Notes under the pieces: model-generated
What the model was told of the DNA's origin: nothing
The model's input: only the letters and a program-made list of their open reading frames with translations
The model's database searches: none
Program-made: the position numbers and the translations under genes
Part shown: positions 1 to 5,705 of the stretch, one piece after another
How positions within the stretch are numbered: position 1 is the first letter of the stretch
Layout of the letters: every line of letters starts with the position of its first letter
Assembly (NCBI GenBank): GCA_946481475.1
Contig: CAMLOB010000210.1
Span: forward strand, 1 to 6,804
Origin: an uncultured Chlorobiota bacterium
GTDB lineage: Bacteria; Bacteroidota; Kapaibacteriia; OLB7
Direction of reading: 5' to 3'
Length of the DNA: 6,804 nt

Positions 1-24
1 CATAGAGGTAGCTTTAAGTTGTTC

Positions 25-816
25 CTAAATCAAGTAATACTCATTTTTGCCTATTACATAGAGTTTCTTACTCTTATCACTGCTCCACGGACAACGACCC
101 TGCGGAATCAAGACTGTGCCACTACTGGTAACATGAGTCTGCCACTGACACATTCTATCTTCAAATCGAGTAAAAAAAGGTTCGGCGTCTATAATGTATC
201 CGGTATCAATCATCTCTAGCAAAAAAGTGTTATTTGCAATCGGATGAGGCTGGAGATTTGCAATATGCCTCTCTTTGTGATTTGGAAATGAGCCATCTAA
301 TCGGAAAACTCGAGGCAATTTAGGAGTGCCGAAAAGTTCAAGTACTAGGCAATCAATTCCTAAACGCCTAATATTGGTCATTAGCTCATCACATGGCTCA
401 TTCAAAAACACCATAATGTCTGGGTCAGAAGTCGAAAGAAGCTCCATCAACTTACTGTGATCAATCTCTGGAGCAACTTTGATGACCTTTTCTACTAGAT
501 AGCTATGAAGAGTTGAATCCGATTGAGTTTTCGCAGACATCAGCTTTTCCAGCTGGGGGTGAATGTGGGATTCATAGGAATGATAACACATTTCAACTTC
601 CACGATAGCCCATCTATTAAGATCCTTATTTATTAAAGCAAGATCGGGGATGACTCCACCTAAAGGTGTTTTTAGTAGTTTTTTAAACGGAATCACATAG
701 TGATTTTGAAACATAGAAGGAGCATGAATCTCAATTAGTGATTCAAATTGCAGCTCATACATAGAGTTTGGATGAACCTGTCGATAAGCTGTCTCGTTTG
801 TAATAACTTGACTCAT
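25..816 (-). CDS. Putative restriction endonuclease, PD-(D/E)xK-like with ExE active site
   Basis: No named family is recognised. The 263-residue protein has a nuclease-like core. A helix with ELQFE (about residues 21-25) is followed by the strand/loop VIPD (D58), then WAIVEVE (E73 and E75), then a helix containing HPQ (Q88). The order PD, about 15 residues, E-x-E, then Q in the next helix fits the PD-(D/E)xK fold with the usual lysine replaced by glutamate, a variant known from BamHI. The C-terminal third is beta-rich and aromatic and may recognise DNA. The gene starts 11 bases after the stop of a cytosine-N4 methyltransferase on the same strand, so it is probably co-transcribed and is the likely restriction partner. 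It is longer than R.PvuII (157 residues) and does not resemble it. ATG at 816 is preferred; a TTG at 822 is in frame. No clear ribosome binding site precedes either. The nuclease role is inferred; a non-catalytic or different defence role is possible. Confidence 0.6.
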   Translation of the reverse strand: MSQVITNETAYRQVHPNSMYELQFESLIEIHAPSMFQNHYVIPFKKLLKTPLGGVIPDLALINKDLNRWAIVEVEMCYHSYESHIHPQLEKLMSAKTQSDSTLHSYLVEKVIKVAPEIDHSKLMELLSTSDPDIMVFLNEPCDELMTNIRRLGIDCLVLELFGTPKLPRVFRLDGSFPNHKERHIANLQPHPIANNTFLLEMIDTGYIIDAEPFFTRFEDRMCQWQTHVTSSGTVLIPQGRCPWSSDKSKKLYVIGKNEYYLI

Positions 817-827
817 ACACAAGATGG

Positions 828-1829
828 TTAGCGTTGCCTTGAGCGTGAACCAGCAACATCTGGATTCACTTGTAGATCAAATCTAAACTTTGAAGCCTCG
901 AGGAAATCCTGTCTCTCTTCCATAGAAACCCAATGTCTGCAAGCTGCTTCGGCAACAGCACCAGTAACGTTTGATCCGCCAAAAATATCAACGACTACAT
1001 CAGAATCTGAATTAGTCAAATAGTCAATAAAAAATTTTGGTAGATCGTTAGGAAATCGAGCTGGATGAAGTGGTACATTATGCTCTCGGCACATGCGTTG
1101 ATAATTGTCTGATGAGGCTGTATTACTTATTGACAGGAGGTTTTTAGGTATAGCGCCCCCAGAATCTTTTTGCCACTGATCAGACACTTTGTGACCAGAT
1201 GGGCGCATTCCAGCGTTGTATCCATTCCTTAATAGCCGTTCCATGCTTTTACTATAGGGCTGAAGAACTCGACGGTTATCTGCATTCGGCCGCTCTGTTT
1301 TGCTAAGCCACCATACGGTATTTACTGCATCTGTACATCGAATTCTTTCAATATTGACCCATTGTGCAGGGCCAGGCATTTTTGCCGGATTAAACCAAAA
1401 GAACTCTTGTGCCAAGTGGAAGCCAACTACTTTAACAAGGTCAATAAGAAGTTCATAATGATATATGGATCGTGTAGGAATGCCTTTCATCCATGTTCCT
1501 CCGATCTCAAGTACAAAAGACCCGTCATTCTTAAGAACTCGTTGAACCTCTTTAGCAAATGGGCGAAACCAATCAACATATTGGGCAGCGTCTGGATTGC
1601 CGTAGTTCTTTTTTTTCCTTAGAGCAAATGGAGGTGACGTTAAAACCAATGAAACGGATTTGTCAGGAAAGGCTTGGAGTAACTCTAAACTGTTGCCAAG
1701 TAATGCGCTGCCTTTCGGAGTGGTGTAGTAGGGGGCTATACCAGCATTTCTCAAACTTGAGATGATTCTCTTGTACTGTTTGTGCTTCACTGTTAATGAG
1801 AATTGTTGGTTTCTAAACGATAGAACCAT
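828..1829 (-). CDS. DNA (cytosine-N4) methyltransferase, M.PvuII-like
   Basis: This enzyme transfers methyl from S-adenosylmethionine to the N4 of a cytosine in a specific DNA site. The 333-residue protein has the beta-class motif order. The catalytic motif IV TSPPF (residues 64-68) comes first and the AdoMet-binding motif I DIFGGSNVTG (281-290) near the C-terminus; HPARFP (255-260) leads into motif X. SPP(F/Y) is typical of cytosine-N4 enzymes. From memory of M.PvuII (336 residues), several stretches agree closely: TSPPFAL then RKK and YGN, YVDWF, DAVNTVWW, the RPSGH region, HPARFP, and DIFGGSN. PvuII methylates CAGCTG, so that or a related site is a reasonable guess, but the recognition region (about 185-250) differs and specificity is not proven. 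No controller (C) gene, as found in the PvuII system, lies beside it. The first ATG gives the family length; no Shine-Dalgarno sequence is evident. It is the upstream gene of a likely two-gene operon with the nuclease-like gene. Confidence 0.9.
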   Translation of the reverse strand: MVLSFRNQQFSLTVKHKQYKRIISSLRNAGIAPYYTTPKGSALLGNSLELLQAFPDKSVSLVLTSPPFALRKKKNYGNPDAAQYVDWFRPFAKEVQRVLKNDGSFVLEIGGTWMKGIPTRSIYHYELLIDLVKVVGFHLAQEFFWFNPAKMPGPAQWVNIERIRCTDAVNTVWWLSKTERPNADNRRVLQPYSKSMERLLRNGYNAGMRPSGHKVSDQWQKDSGGAIPKNLLSISNTASSDNYQRMCREHNVPLHPARFPNDLPKFFIDYLTNSDSDVVVDIFGGSNVTGAVAEAACRHWVSMEERQDFLEASKFRFDLQVNPDVAGSRSRQR

Positions 1830-1858
1830 GAGCTATTGAGTCGTGCTTTTAAATCGCT

Positions 1859-1864
1859 GTTATA
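1859..1864 (-). promoter_or_regulatory. Possible -10 element for the methyltransferase operon
   Basis: Read on the minus strand this is TATAAC, 29 bases upstream of the methyltransferase ATG, within the 160-base gap between the integrase stop and the methyltransferase start. No convincing -35 box lies at the expected distance. It is a weak candidate, offered because the restriction-modification genes need a promoter separate from the integrase or would be read through from it. No clear terminator or C-box-like palindrome is seen in 1830-1989. Confidence 0.2.
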
Positions 1865-1989
1865 TGCAATTTTCTGATCTTCTATCTCATGCCTGCACAA
1901 GGCCAATATTAGTCTGACCATTTCTATCCTTTACTCATTCATCGCTCATGAGGCACTCAAGATCGCAAAATAAGTGGAATTTGCAATGA

Positions 1990-3210
1990 TTAGATGGTTT
2001 TATGACTTTGAAGCTGGCTATAATCGGCTGCCTGCAATATAGCTGCCGTTGCTGTCTCCATCGACTTCCGTACCGGATCAAGATCGAGCCGTGCATATAC
2101 AGCAGTTGCTTGCGGGGATTTATGTCCCAGAGACTTGCCAATCACGACAAGACTTGCCCCGGTTTTGGCTTGCCAGCTTCCCAGTGTTCGGCGGAGATCA
2201 TGCAGCCGCAAGTTCTCTATCCCCGCGCGTTTCAGAATACGCAGCCATCCTTTCCTCGGATCGTGATAGTGGCCGTGCTTGCCGTCGCCTGGGAACACAT
2301 ATTCACTCCCATTGTTCTTGCGGTCGTTAAGTATTCGTACTGCTTCGTCAACGAGAGGAATAATTTGAGGCTCGCCATTCTTTGTCCGTGGAATGCGCCA
2401 TTCCTTACGATCTAAGCTAAGCTGATTCCAGCGCATGGACAAGACATTATTGCGTCGTGCCCCAGTCAGGAGTGACAAGAGAACATAGTCGCGTACAATG
2501 GTATTCTCCTCTTGAGCTACGGCCTCGAAAAATCTAGGCAACTCATCTGCTTGCAGGAATCTCTCCCGGCTTCTCTCCCTGTTCTTCTTAATGCCTCTTG
2601 CAGGGTTAGTGTCGCACAAGCCAACATTCATCCCCCATCCAAAGATTGAAGAGATCAGGGCGAGAACACGGTTAGCGGTGCCGCCACTCTTCCGTTTTGG
2701 CTCTCCGGTTTCAGTTTTCGTCTTGAAGGTCTGTCGGCTGATGTTGCTATGAATGTATGCAATGTCTGTCCGGGTGATTTCGGACAGCTTCTTCGTGCCA
2801 AGTGGTTTTTCCAGATGGAACGTGTAATTGCCTTGATCCTTGTTCCATGTCCGTTTGTTCGGCTTTGCATGTCTTTCAAGATATTCGTTGAACAGCTCAC
2901 CGAAGGTCATTTCTTCCCGGAGTGCCCGACGCACCTGTGCGGGATTCTCTCCGCTTATAACAGCAGCATTGAGAAGTTGGGCTTGGTCTCTTGCCTGCTC
3001 TACAGTCATTTCCGTAGTCTTGCCAAGTGTGACCCTAATCTGCCTGCCATTTTTGAGTCGGCGGTGCATACCGAATGTTGCAACGCCATTTTCAGTAATT
3101 CGACATTGCAGTCCGGGTACACGGGTATCCCATACAACTAATCGTTTGCCCGGAGGAGGCGGTTTGAGTGCTTGCAAGCTGGTCTTGCTGAACGGAAATT
3201 TCTTGTCCAT
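1990..3210 (-). CDS. Tyrosine recombinase / integrase with DUF4102-type N-terminus
   Basis: This site-specific recombinase would integrate and excise the island at the tRNA-Phe site. The 406-residue protein has an N-terminal arm-binding domain of the DUF4102 type (about 1-95, with VVWDTRVPGLQCRI and the LG..TEMTVEQAR stretch). A core-binding domain follows (about 100-205), then the catalytic domain (about 215-385). The full catalytic set is visible: R252 in TGARRNNV, K277 in TKNG, H337 and R340 in LHDLRRT, H363 in LGHKSPQAT, and the nucleophile Y372 in VYARL. Length and layout match P4-type integrases of genomic islands. The ATG at 3210 has a good ribosome binding site, GGAGG at 3218-3222, seven bases upstream. 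The gene is transcribed away from the attachment core at 3386-3430, with repeats in between that may be arm-type sites and may also let the protein repress its own promoter. It looks intact and could be active. Confidence 0.95.
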   Translation of the reverse strand: MDKKFPFSKTSLQALKPPPPGKRLVVWDTRVPGLQCRITENGVATFGMHRRLKNGRQIRVTLGKTTEMTVEQARDQAQLLNAAVISGENPAQVRRALREEMTFGELFNEYLERHAKPNKRTWNKDQGNYTFHLEKPLGTKKLSEITRTDIAYIHSNISRQTFKTKTETGEPKRKSGGTANRVLALISSIFGWGMNVGLCDTNPARGIKKNRERSRERFLQADELPRFFEAVAQEENTIVRDYVLLSLLTGARRNNVLSMRWNQLSLDRKEWRIPRTKNGEPQIIPLVDEAVRILNDRKNNGSEYVFPGDGKHGHYHDPRKGWLRILKRAGIENLRLHDLRRTLGSWQAKTGASLVVIGKSLGHKSPQATAVYARLDLDPVRKSMETATAAILQAADYSQLQSHKTI

Positions 3211-3217
3211 GGATCAA

Positions 3218-3222
3218 CCTCC
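3218..3222 (-). promoter_or_regulatory. Ribosome binding site of the integrase
   Basis: GGAGG on the minus strand with a seven-base spacer fixes the integrase start at 3210. It is the strongest Shine-Dalgarno sequence in the window; the methyltransferase, nuclease-like and exported-protein genes lack one this clear. Confidence 0.8.
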
Positions 3223-3245
3223 ATTGTTGGCCCGGTCATCCATTT

Positions 3246-3291
3246 GGGGTAACGCCGGGGTAACAGATACGGTATGATTCCATCGTAGCAA
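3246..3291. repeat. GGGGTAAC repeat unit, copy 1 (possible integrase arm site)
   Basis: GGGGTAAC at 3246-3253 is followed by CCGGGGTAACAG at 3255-3266, so the heptamer GGGTAAC occurs twice, 11 bases apart. ATCGTAGCAA follows at 3282-3291. A similar unit lies at 3476-3528 in the same orientation. Paired short direct repeats between an integrase gene and its attachment core are what is expected of arm-type binding sites. The unit also covers the likely integrase promoter, so autoregulation is possible. Binding is inferred. Confidence 0.5.
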
Positions 3292-3385
3292 GTTAGGTGA
3301 GGATAATGTTCTAAACGCTTGATTTATAATGATAGTTAAGCGCAGTTAAATTCCATAAACATTAGTCAAATTCGTCCGGGATACA

Positions 3386-3430
3386 CTGAAAATCGTCGTG
3401 TCGGCAGTTCAACTCTGCCCCTGGGCACCA
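3386..3430 (+). other. Attachment site: 3' fragment of tRNA-Phe (attR-like)
   Basis: The sequence folds as the 3' part of a tRNA. It contains an anticodon loop CTGAAAA (3386-3392, anticodon GAA), the 3' anticodon strand TCGTC (3393-3397) and a variable loop GTGTC (3398-3402). The T arm is a perfect GGCAG / CTGCC stem around TTCAACT (3403-3419). The 3' acceptor strand CCTGGGC (3420-3426), A and encoded CCA (3428-3430) complete it. The layout matches bacterial tRNA-Phe. The bases to the left (ATACA) cannot pair with TCGTC beyond the closing pair, so homology stops at the anticodon loop. This is a fragment, not a gene, and the crossover region is 3386-3430. The intact copy should begin with GCCCAGG. 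Confidence 0.85.
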
Positions 3431-3475
3431 TCTTTTCAATGACTTGCGTGGAACGTACCGTATCTGTCTCCTTTC

Positions 3476-3528
3476 GGGGTAACACCGGGATAACAGGTGC
3501 TGTTTATAACGATATACGATGGTAGCAA
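3476..3528. repeat. GGGGTAAC repeat unit, copy 2, outside the attachment core
   Basis: GGGGTAAC at 3476-3483 and CCGGGATAACAG at 3485-3496 match copy 1 at 20 of 23 aligned positions, exactly 230 bases further right. ATGGTAGCAA at 3519-3528 matches the tail of copy 1 at 9 of 10. Its place on the chromosomal side of the tRNA fragment is unexpected for a single insertion, and it may be an arm remnant of an earlier element at the same tRNA. Confidence 0.5.
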
Positions 3529-3595
3529 AAGCTTGAGGGAATATCAAGTGAAGTCGTCGTCCAGCAGTGGGGAAGTGGCGCGGGAGAGTGCCGGC

Positions 3596-3624
3596 CCCGA
3601 TCCAGAAAATCTGCATGGATCGGG
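3596..3624. repeat. Hairpin with 9-bp perfect stem upstream of the thermonuclease-like gene
   Basis: CCCGATCCA (3596-3604) pairs perfectly with TGGATCGGG (3616-3624) around an 11-base loop. No T-tract follows on either strand, so it is not a standard terminator. It could be a transcript leader structure or an operator. Function unknown. Confidence 0.4.
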
Positions 3625-3738
3625 ATAGGGAGGGGCTTGTTCTCGGAGCCGTGTCCCCGCTTGCTTTTTCCGGCCAGTGCCGTATTTTTCGCCCCGAACT
3701 GTGTGAGCAACTCTTCAATCCATACTCTCAACACTATT

Positions 3739-4269
3739 ATGAGACCTGTCCTGTGGCTGGCCTGCGTGCTGCTTTTTTCCTGTCTTTCAACATTTGCCCA
3801 ATCCGGTGAAACGGTCAAGGTTGCCGCAGTTTTAGGCACTGACCTCATCCAGCTTGAGGATGGCACCAAGGTCGGCTTGCTTGGCATCACAACGCCGCAG
3901 AGCCGGGCGATCACGAAGCAGGACTGCATTGACCATCTCTCGCTCCTCATCAAGGGGAAAACCGTCCGACTGGTCGCCGACACGCTGGTGCCGGACAAGG
4001 AGGGGAAAACACCGCAACGATACGTGTACCTTGATGACAAGCTCATCAATCTGCGGATGATCTCCGATGGTTATGCAGCACCATCAAAAACCAGCCACTC
4101 CTTCAAGGAAGACTTCGCGACGGCCTACGCCAATGCCAAGTCTTCCCAGCGCGGCGCACACGCCACGGAGAAATCCACCGCCGAGCAATGCACGGCGACG
4201 ACGCAAAAGGGGACGCAATGCAAGCGGTACACGACCAACCTTTCCGGCAAGTGCTGGCAGCATGAGTAG
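3739..4269 (+). CDS. Exported thermonuclease-fold (SNase-like) protein, probably non-catalytic, with zinc-knuckle tail
   Basis: The 176-residue product starts with a signal peptide (1-20, positive start, hydrophobic run, likely cut after TFA). Residues 25-140 follow the staphylococcal nuclease fold: VKVAAVLGTDLIQLEDG, the GLLGITTPQ strand, LLIKGKTVRL, DKEGK, then YVYLDDKLIN and ISDGYA. The catalytic residues appear lost. In nuclease numbering R35 is Gly (G46 here), D40 is Thr (T51), E43 is Gln (Q54) and R87 is Lys (K90), and the DGDT metal motif is replaced by LGTD. The C-terminus has C151, C161, C172 and H175 in the arrangement C-x9-C-x10-C-x2-H, with TTQKGTQC and GKCWQH, like the small cysteine motif attached to some Bacteroidota proteins (DUF5763-like, from memory). 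It is probably a periplasmic or secreted nucleic-acid or protein binder. The start at 3739 is chosen because it yields the signal peptide; an upstream ATG at 3637 would bury it. A terminator follows. Confidence 0.8.
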   Translation: MRPVLWLACVLLFSCLSTFAQSGETVKVAAVLGTDLIQLEDGTKVGLLGITTPQSRAITKQDCIDHLSLLIKGKTVRLVADTLVPDKEGKTPQRYVYLDDKLINLRMISDGYAAPSKTSHSFKEDFATAYANAKSSQRGAHATEKSTAEQCTATTQKGTQCKRYTTNLSGKCWQHE

Positions 4270-4391
4270 GGCCGATGATGTTCCTGAGTGAGAACTTTTT
4301 GCCTCTCGGGTGTCATACAGATGCCCTGTGGCACGGCTGATATCACAATCCCACGATGTTCTACGCGCCGTCAGTGGTGCCGCTATACAGG

Positions 4392-4418
4392 AAAGGGAGG
4401 CGTGGGCCTCCCTTTTTT
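4392..4418 (+). terminator. Rho-independent terminator after the thermonuclease-like gene
   Basis: GGGAGGC (4395-4401) pairs perfectly with GCCTCCC (4406-4412) around GTGG, flanked by AAA and a run of six T (4413-4418). It separates the thermonuclease-like gene from the next gene, so the two are not a simple operon even though they are adjacent and co-directional. It lies 123 bases after the stop. Confidence 0.9.
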
Positions 4419-4462
4419 CATGTCATGCCGCGCCGTTATCTTGCGCGGTAAAACCGGTGGCT

Positions 4463-5446
4463 ATGAGATCCCTACTGCTCATTCTTCTTCTCTTGCCCGT
4501 TGCTGCGACCGCGCAGCAGTACGATACGGTAAGAGTCTGCACGTACAATGTGCTGAACTTCAGCAATGCGGCTAATGCCCTCGACAGAATTGATGAGTTC
4601 CGTCTGATCCTCGACGAGATCAAGCCGCATATCCTGCTGGTGCAGGAACTGGCGAACGAGGAGGGGAAGAAGATGTTCGGGGATTCTGTTGCCGGTCGCC
4701 TGGAGCGACCACTGGCCCCGATCGGAGGGAGTTTCAGAACCACGCAGGACAGCTATGTCTGGATTTACCATGATCCGGCACAGTTCGATCCGGTACGCAC
4801 AGTCATTCTTGAGGATGCGGTGCGGGACCAGGTGGGCGTTATCCTGCACCACCGCAGTTCCGGTGATTCTCTTGTCATGCTGACGATGCACTGGAAAGCC
4901 GGGGATACGCCGGAGGATGAAGCGCGGCGGGAGGAGAGCGGGCGGGTGATCCTTGAACAGGTGCGCATCGCCCGCATATTCGGCGGGTTCAGTTACATCC
5001 TCTGCGGGGGAGACCTGAACGTCTACGATGCGGATGAACAGGGATACCGGTTCTTGTTGTTCGAGCTGATTGACCCCATCGACCGTTCCGGCGACTGGCA
5101 CGACAATGCGGACTTTGCCGACGTTCATACCCAGTCCCCCCGCGCCCGGCAATTCGGAGGGGGCGTACACGGCGGCATGGACGACCGTTTCGACCAGATC
5201 CTGCTCTCTCCCGTGCTGAAGAACCGCTATGTTCCCGGTTCCTATACCGTGTTCGGGAACGATGGGAACCACTTCAATGATTCCATCAACGCAATGCCGA
5301 ACACCGCTGTCTCTCCCGAGACGGCGCAGGCACTGCATGACGCCTCGGATCACCTTCCGGTCTATCTGGACTTGGTGTTTGAGAAGAAAACAACAAGTGT
5401 AGAAAACGACGCGGTGTGGACGGAGAGGTTGTTGGATTTGTGGTGA
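4463..5446 (+). CDS. Secreted endonuclease/exonuclease/phosphatase-family hydrolase
   Basis: The 327-residue product has a signal peptide (1-18, MRSLLLILLLLPVAATA then Q) followed by a complete EEP (DNase I-like) domain. Motifs in order: TYNVLNF with N29; ILLVQELA with E62; LTMHWKAG with H143; GGDLNVYD with D184 and N186; DDRFDQILLS (240-249); and ASDHLPVYLDL with D296 and H297. These are the metal-binding and catalytic positions of Mg-dependent phosphodiesterases. The substrate may be DNA, RNA or another phosphodiester and cannot be told from the sequence. The domain ends near residue 307 and is followed only by a short 20-residue tail, with no sorting or anchor domain, so a periplasmic or freely secreted enzyme is likely. 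ATG at 4463 is chosen because it starts the signal peptide; an in-frame ATG at 4310 would read through the preceding terminator hairpin. No clear Shine-Dalgarno sequence. The promoter must lie in the 44 bases after the terminator or within it. Confidence 0.88.
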   Translation: MRSLLLILLLLPVAATAQQYDTVRVCTYNVLNFSNAANALDRIDEFRLILDEIKPHILLVQELANEEGKKMFGDSVAGRLERPLAPIGGSFRTTQDSYVWIYHDPAQFDPVRTVILEDAVRDQVGVILHHRSSGDSLVMLTMHWKAGDTPEDEARREESGRVILEQVRIARIFGGFSYILCGGDLNVYDADEQGYRFLLFELIDPIDRSGDWHDNADFADVHTQSPRARQFGGGVHGGMDDRFDQILLSPVLKNRYVPGSYTVFGNDGNHFNDSINAMPNTAVSPETAQALHDASDHLPVYLDLVFEKKTTSVENDAVWTERLLDLW

Positions 5447-5654
5447 TTTGTTTTTTCGTAAGTGCCTATTCAATCATCTGGACTTTATGGGGTGAAAATT
5501 CCGAAAGTACGATGGAGACATATTGCGTCGAATTGGATCAATGTTGATAGCAATGCACGAACAAGGCGCACTGTAGCTCTGCTATAGCAATATGTTGTTT
5601 AAAATATTTAAAGAGAAAGCCATTTTTTTGACCTTCCTGCGGGAGAAAGATAAA
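5447..5654. other. Intergenic region between convergent genes, with a long-range inverted repeat
   Basis: No open frame of note is present. ACATATTGC (5518-5526) is perfectly complementary to GCAATATGT (5587-5595), 60 bases apart. ATAGCAAT occurs twice (5547-5554 and 5584-5591), and an A+T palindrome TTTAAA-A-TATTTAAA lies near 5598-5612. A short T run follows the upstream stop but without a hairpin. A small RNA or the remnant of a small mobile repeat is possible but unsupported. Confidence 0.4.
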
Positions 5655-5681
5655 AATAGGCCCCGCATACGCGGGGCCTAT
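5655..5681 (-). terminator. Rho-independent terminator of the DUF1566-like gene
   Basis: TAGGCCCCGC (5657-5666) pairs perfectly with GCGGGGCCTA (5671-5680) around ATAC, with one more A-T pair outside. On the minus strand it is followed by TATTTTTATC, a good U-tract, so it ends the minus-strand gene whose stop is at 5706. The plus-strand side has only TATAATAATT and would be weaker for the upstream hydrolase gene. Confidence 0.88.
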
Positions 5682-5705
5682 AATAATTAAATGACTAACG
5701 CTGCT

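Larger units (their letters stand above)
1..3430. mobile_element. Right end of a tRNA-Phe-integrated genomic island (partial)
   Basis: The segment holds a tyrosine integrase, a methyltransferase and a nuclease-like gene, all on the minus strand. It is closed on the right by the 3' part of a tRNA gene. Integrases of this family commonly insert into the 3' end of tRNA genes, leaving an intact tRNA at one end and a 3' fragment at the other. The fragment at 3386-3430 lies on the plus strand, so the complete tRNA and the other element end should be to the left, outside the window. The left part is visibly more A+T-rich than the genes right of 3700, which supports foreign origin. The right boundary is well supported; the left one cannot be seen. 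Whether it is a phage remnant, an integrative plasmid or a simple island cannot be told, since no structural, replication or conjugation genes are in view. Confidence 0.65.
3431..3738. other. Intergenic flank between the attachment site and the thermonuclease-like gene
   Basis: No gene is supported in this stretch. Open frames on both strands lack recognisable content, and one on the minus strand simply runs through the tRNA fragment. It contains the second GGGGTAAC repeat unit (3476-3528) and a hairpin (3596-3624). The promoter of the plus-strand gene at 3739 must lie here, but no clear -35/-10 pair could be picked. Confidence 0.6.

Noticed and set aside
550..555. CAGCTG (the PvuII site) inside the nuclease-like gene
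   Set aside because: It is the only copy found in the window, and one or two are expected by chance in 6.8 kb, so it says nothing about the specificity of the methyltransferase.
1830..1989. Controller-protein (C-box) operator or small C gene upstream of the methyltransferase
   Set aside because: No short helix-turn-helix frame and no convincing paired palindromes were found in the gap.
3386..3430. A functional tRNA gene
   Set aside because: The 5' acceptor strand, D arm and 5' anticodon strand are missing; only the 3' part is present.
3362..3718. Minus-strand open frame of 118 codons ending GAELNCRHDDFQ
   Set aside because: It is the tRNA-Phe 3' fragment read on the wrong strand. GAELN-x-RH-x-DFQ is a well-known spurious protein tail produced by tRNA genes.
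3637..3738. Upstream extension of the thermonuclease-like gene from ATG 3637
   Set aside because: The 34 extra residues precede a clear signal peptide and have no recognisable content, so the start at 3739 is preferred.
4310..4462. Upstream extension of the EEP hydrolase from ATG 4310
   Set aside because: It would run through a strong rho-independent terminator and bury the signal peptide.
4472..5473. Long minus-strand open frame of 333 codons
   Set aside because: It lies opposite the EEP hydrolase, which has all family motifs. The reverse frame shows no family features and is a by-product of G+C-rich codon use.
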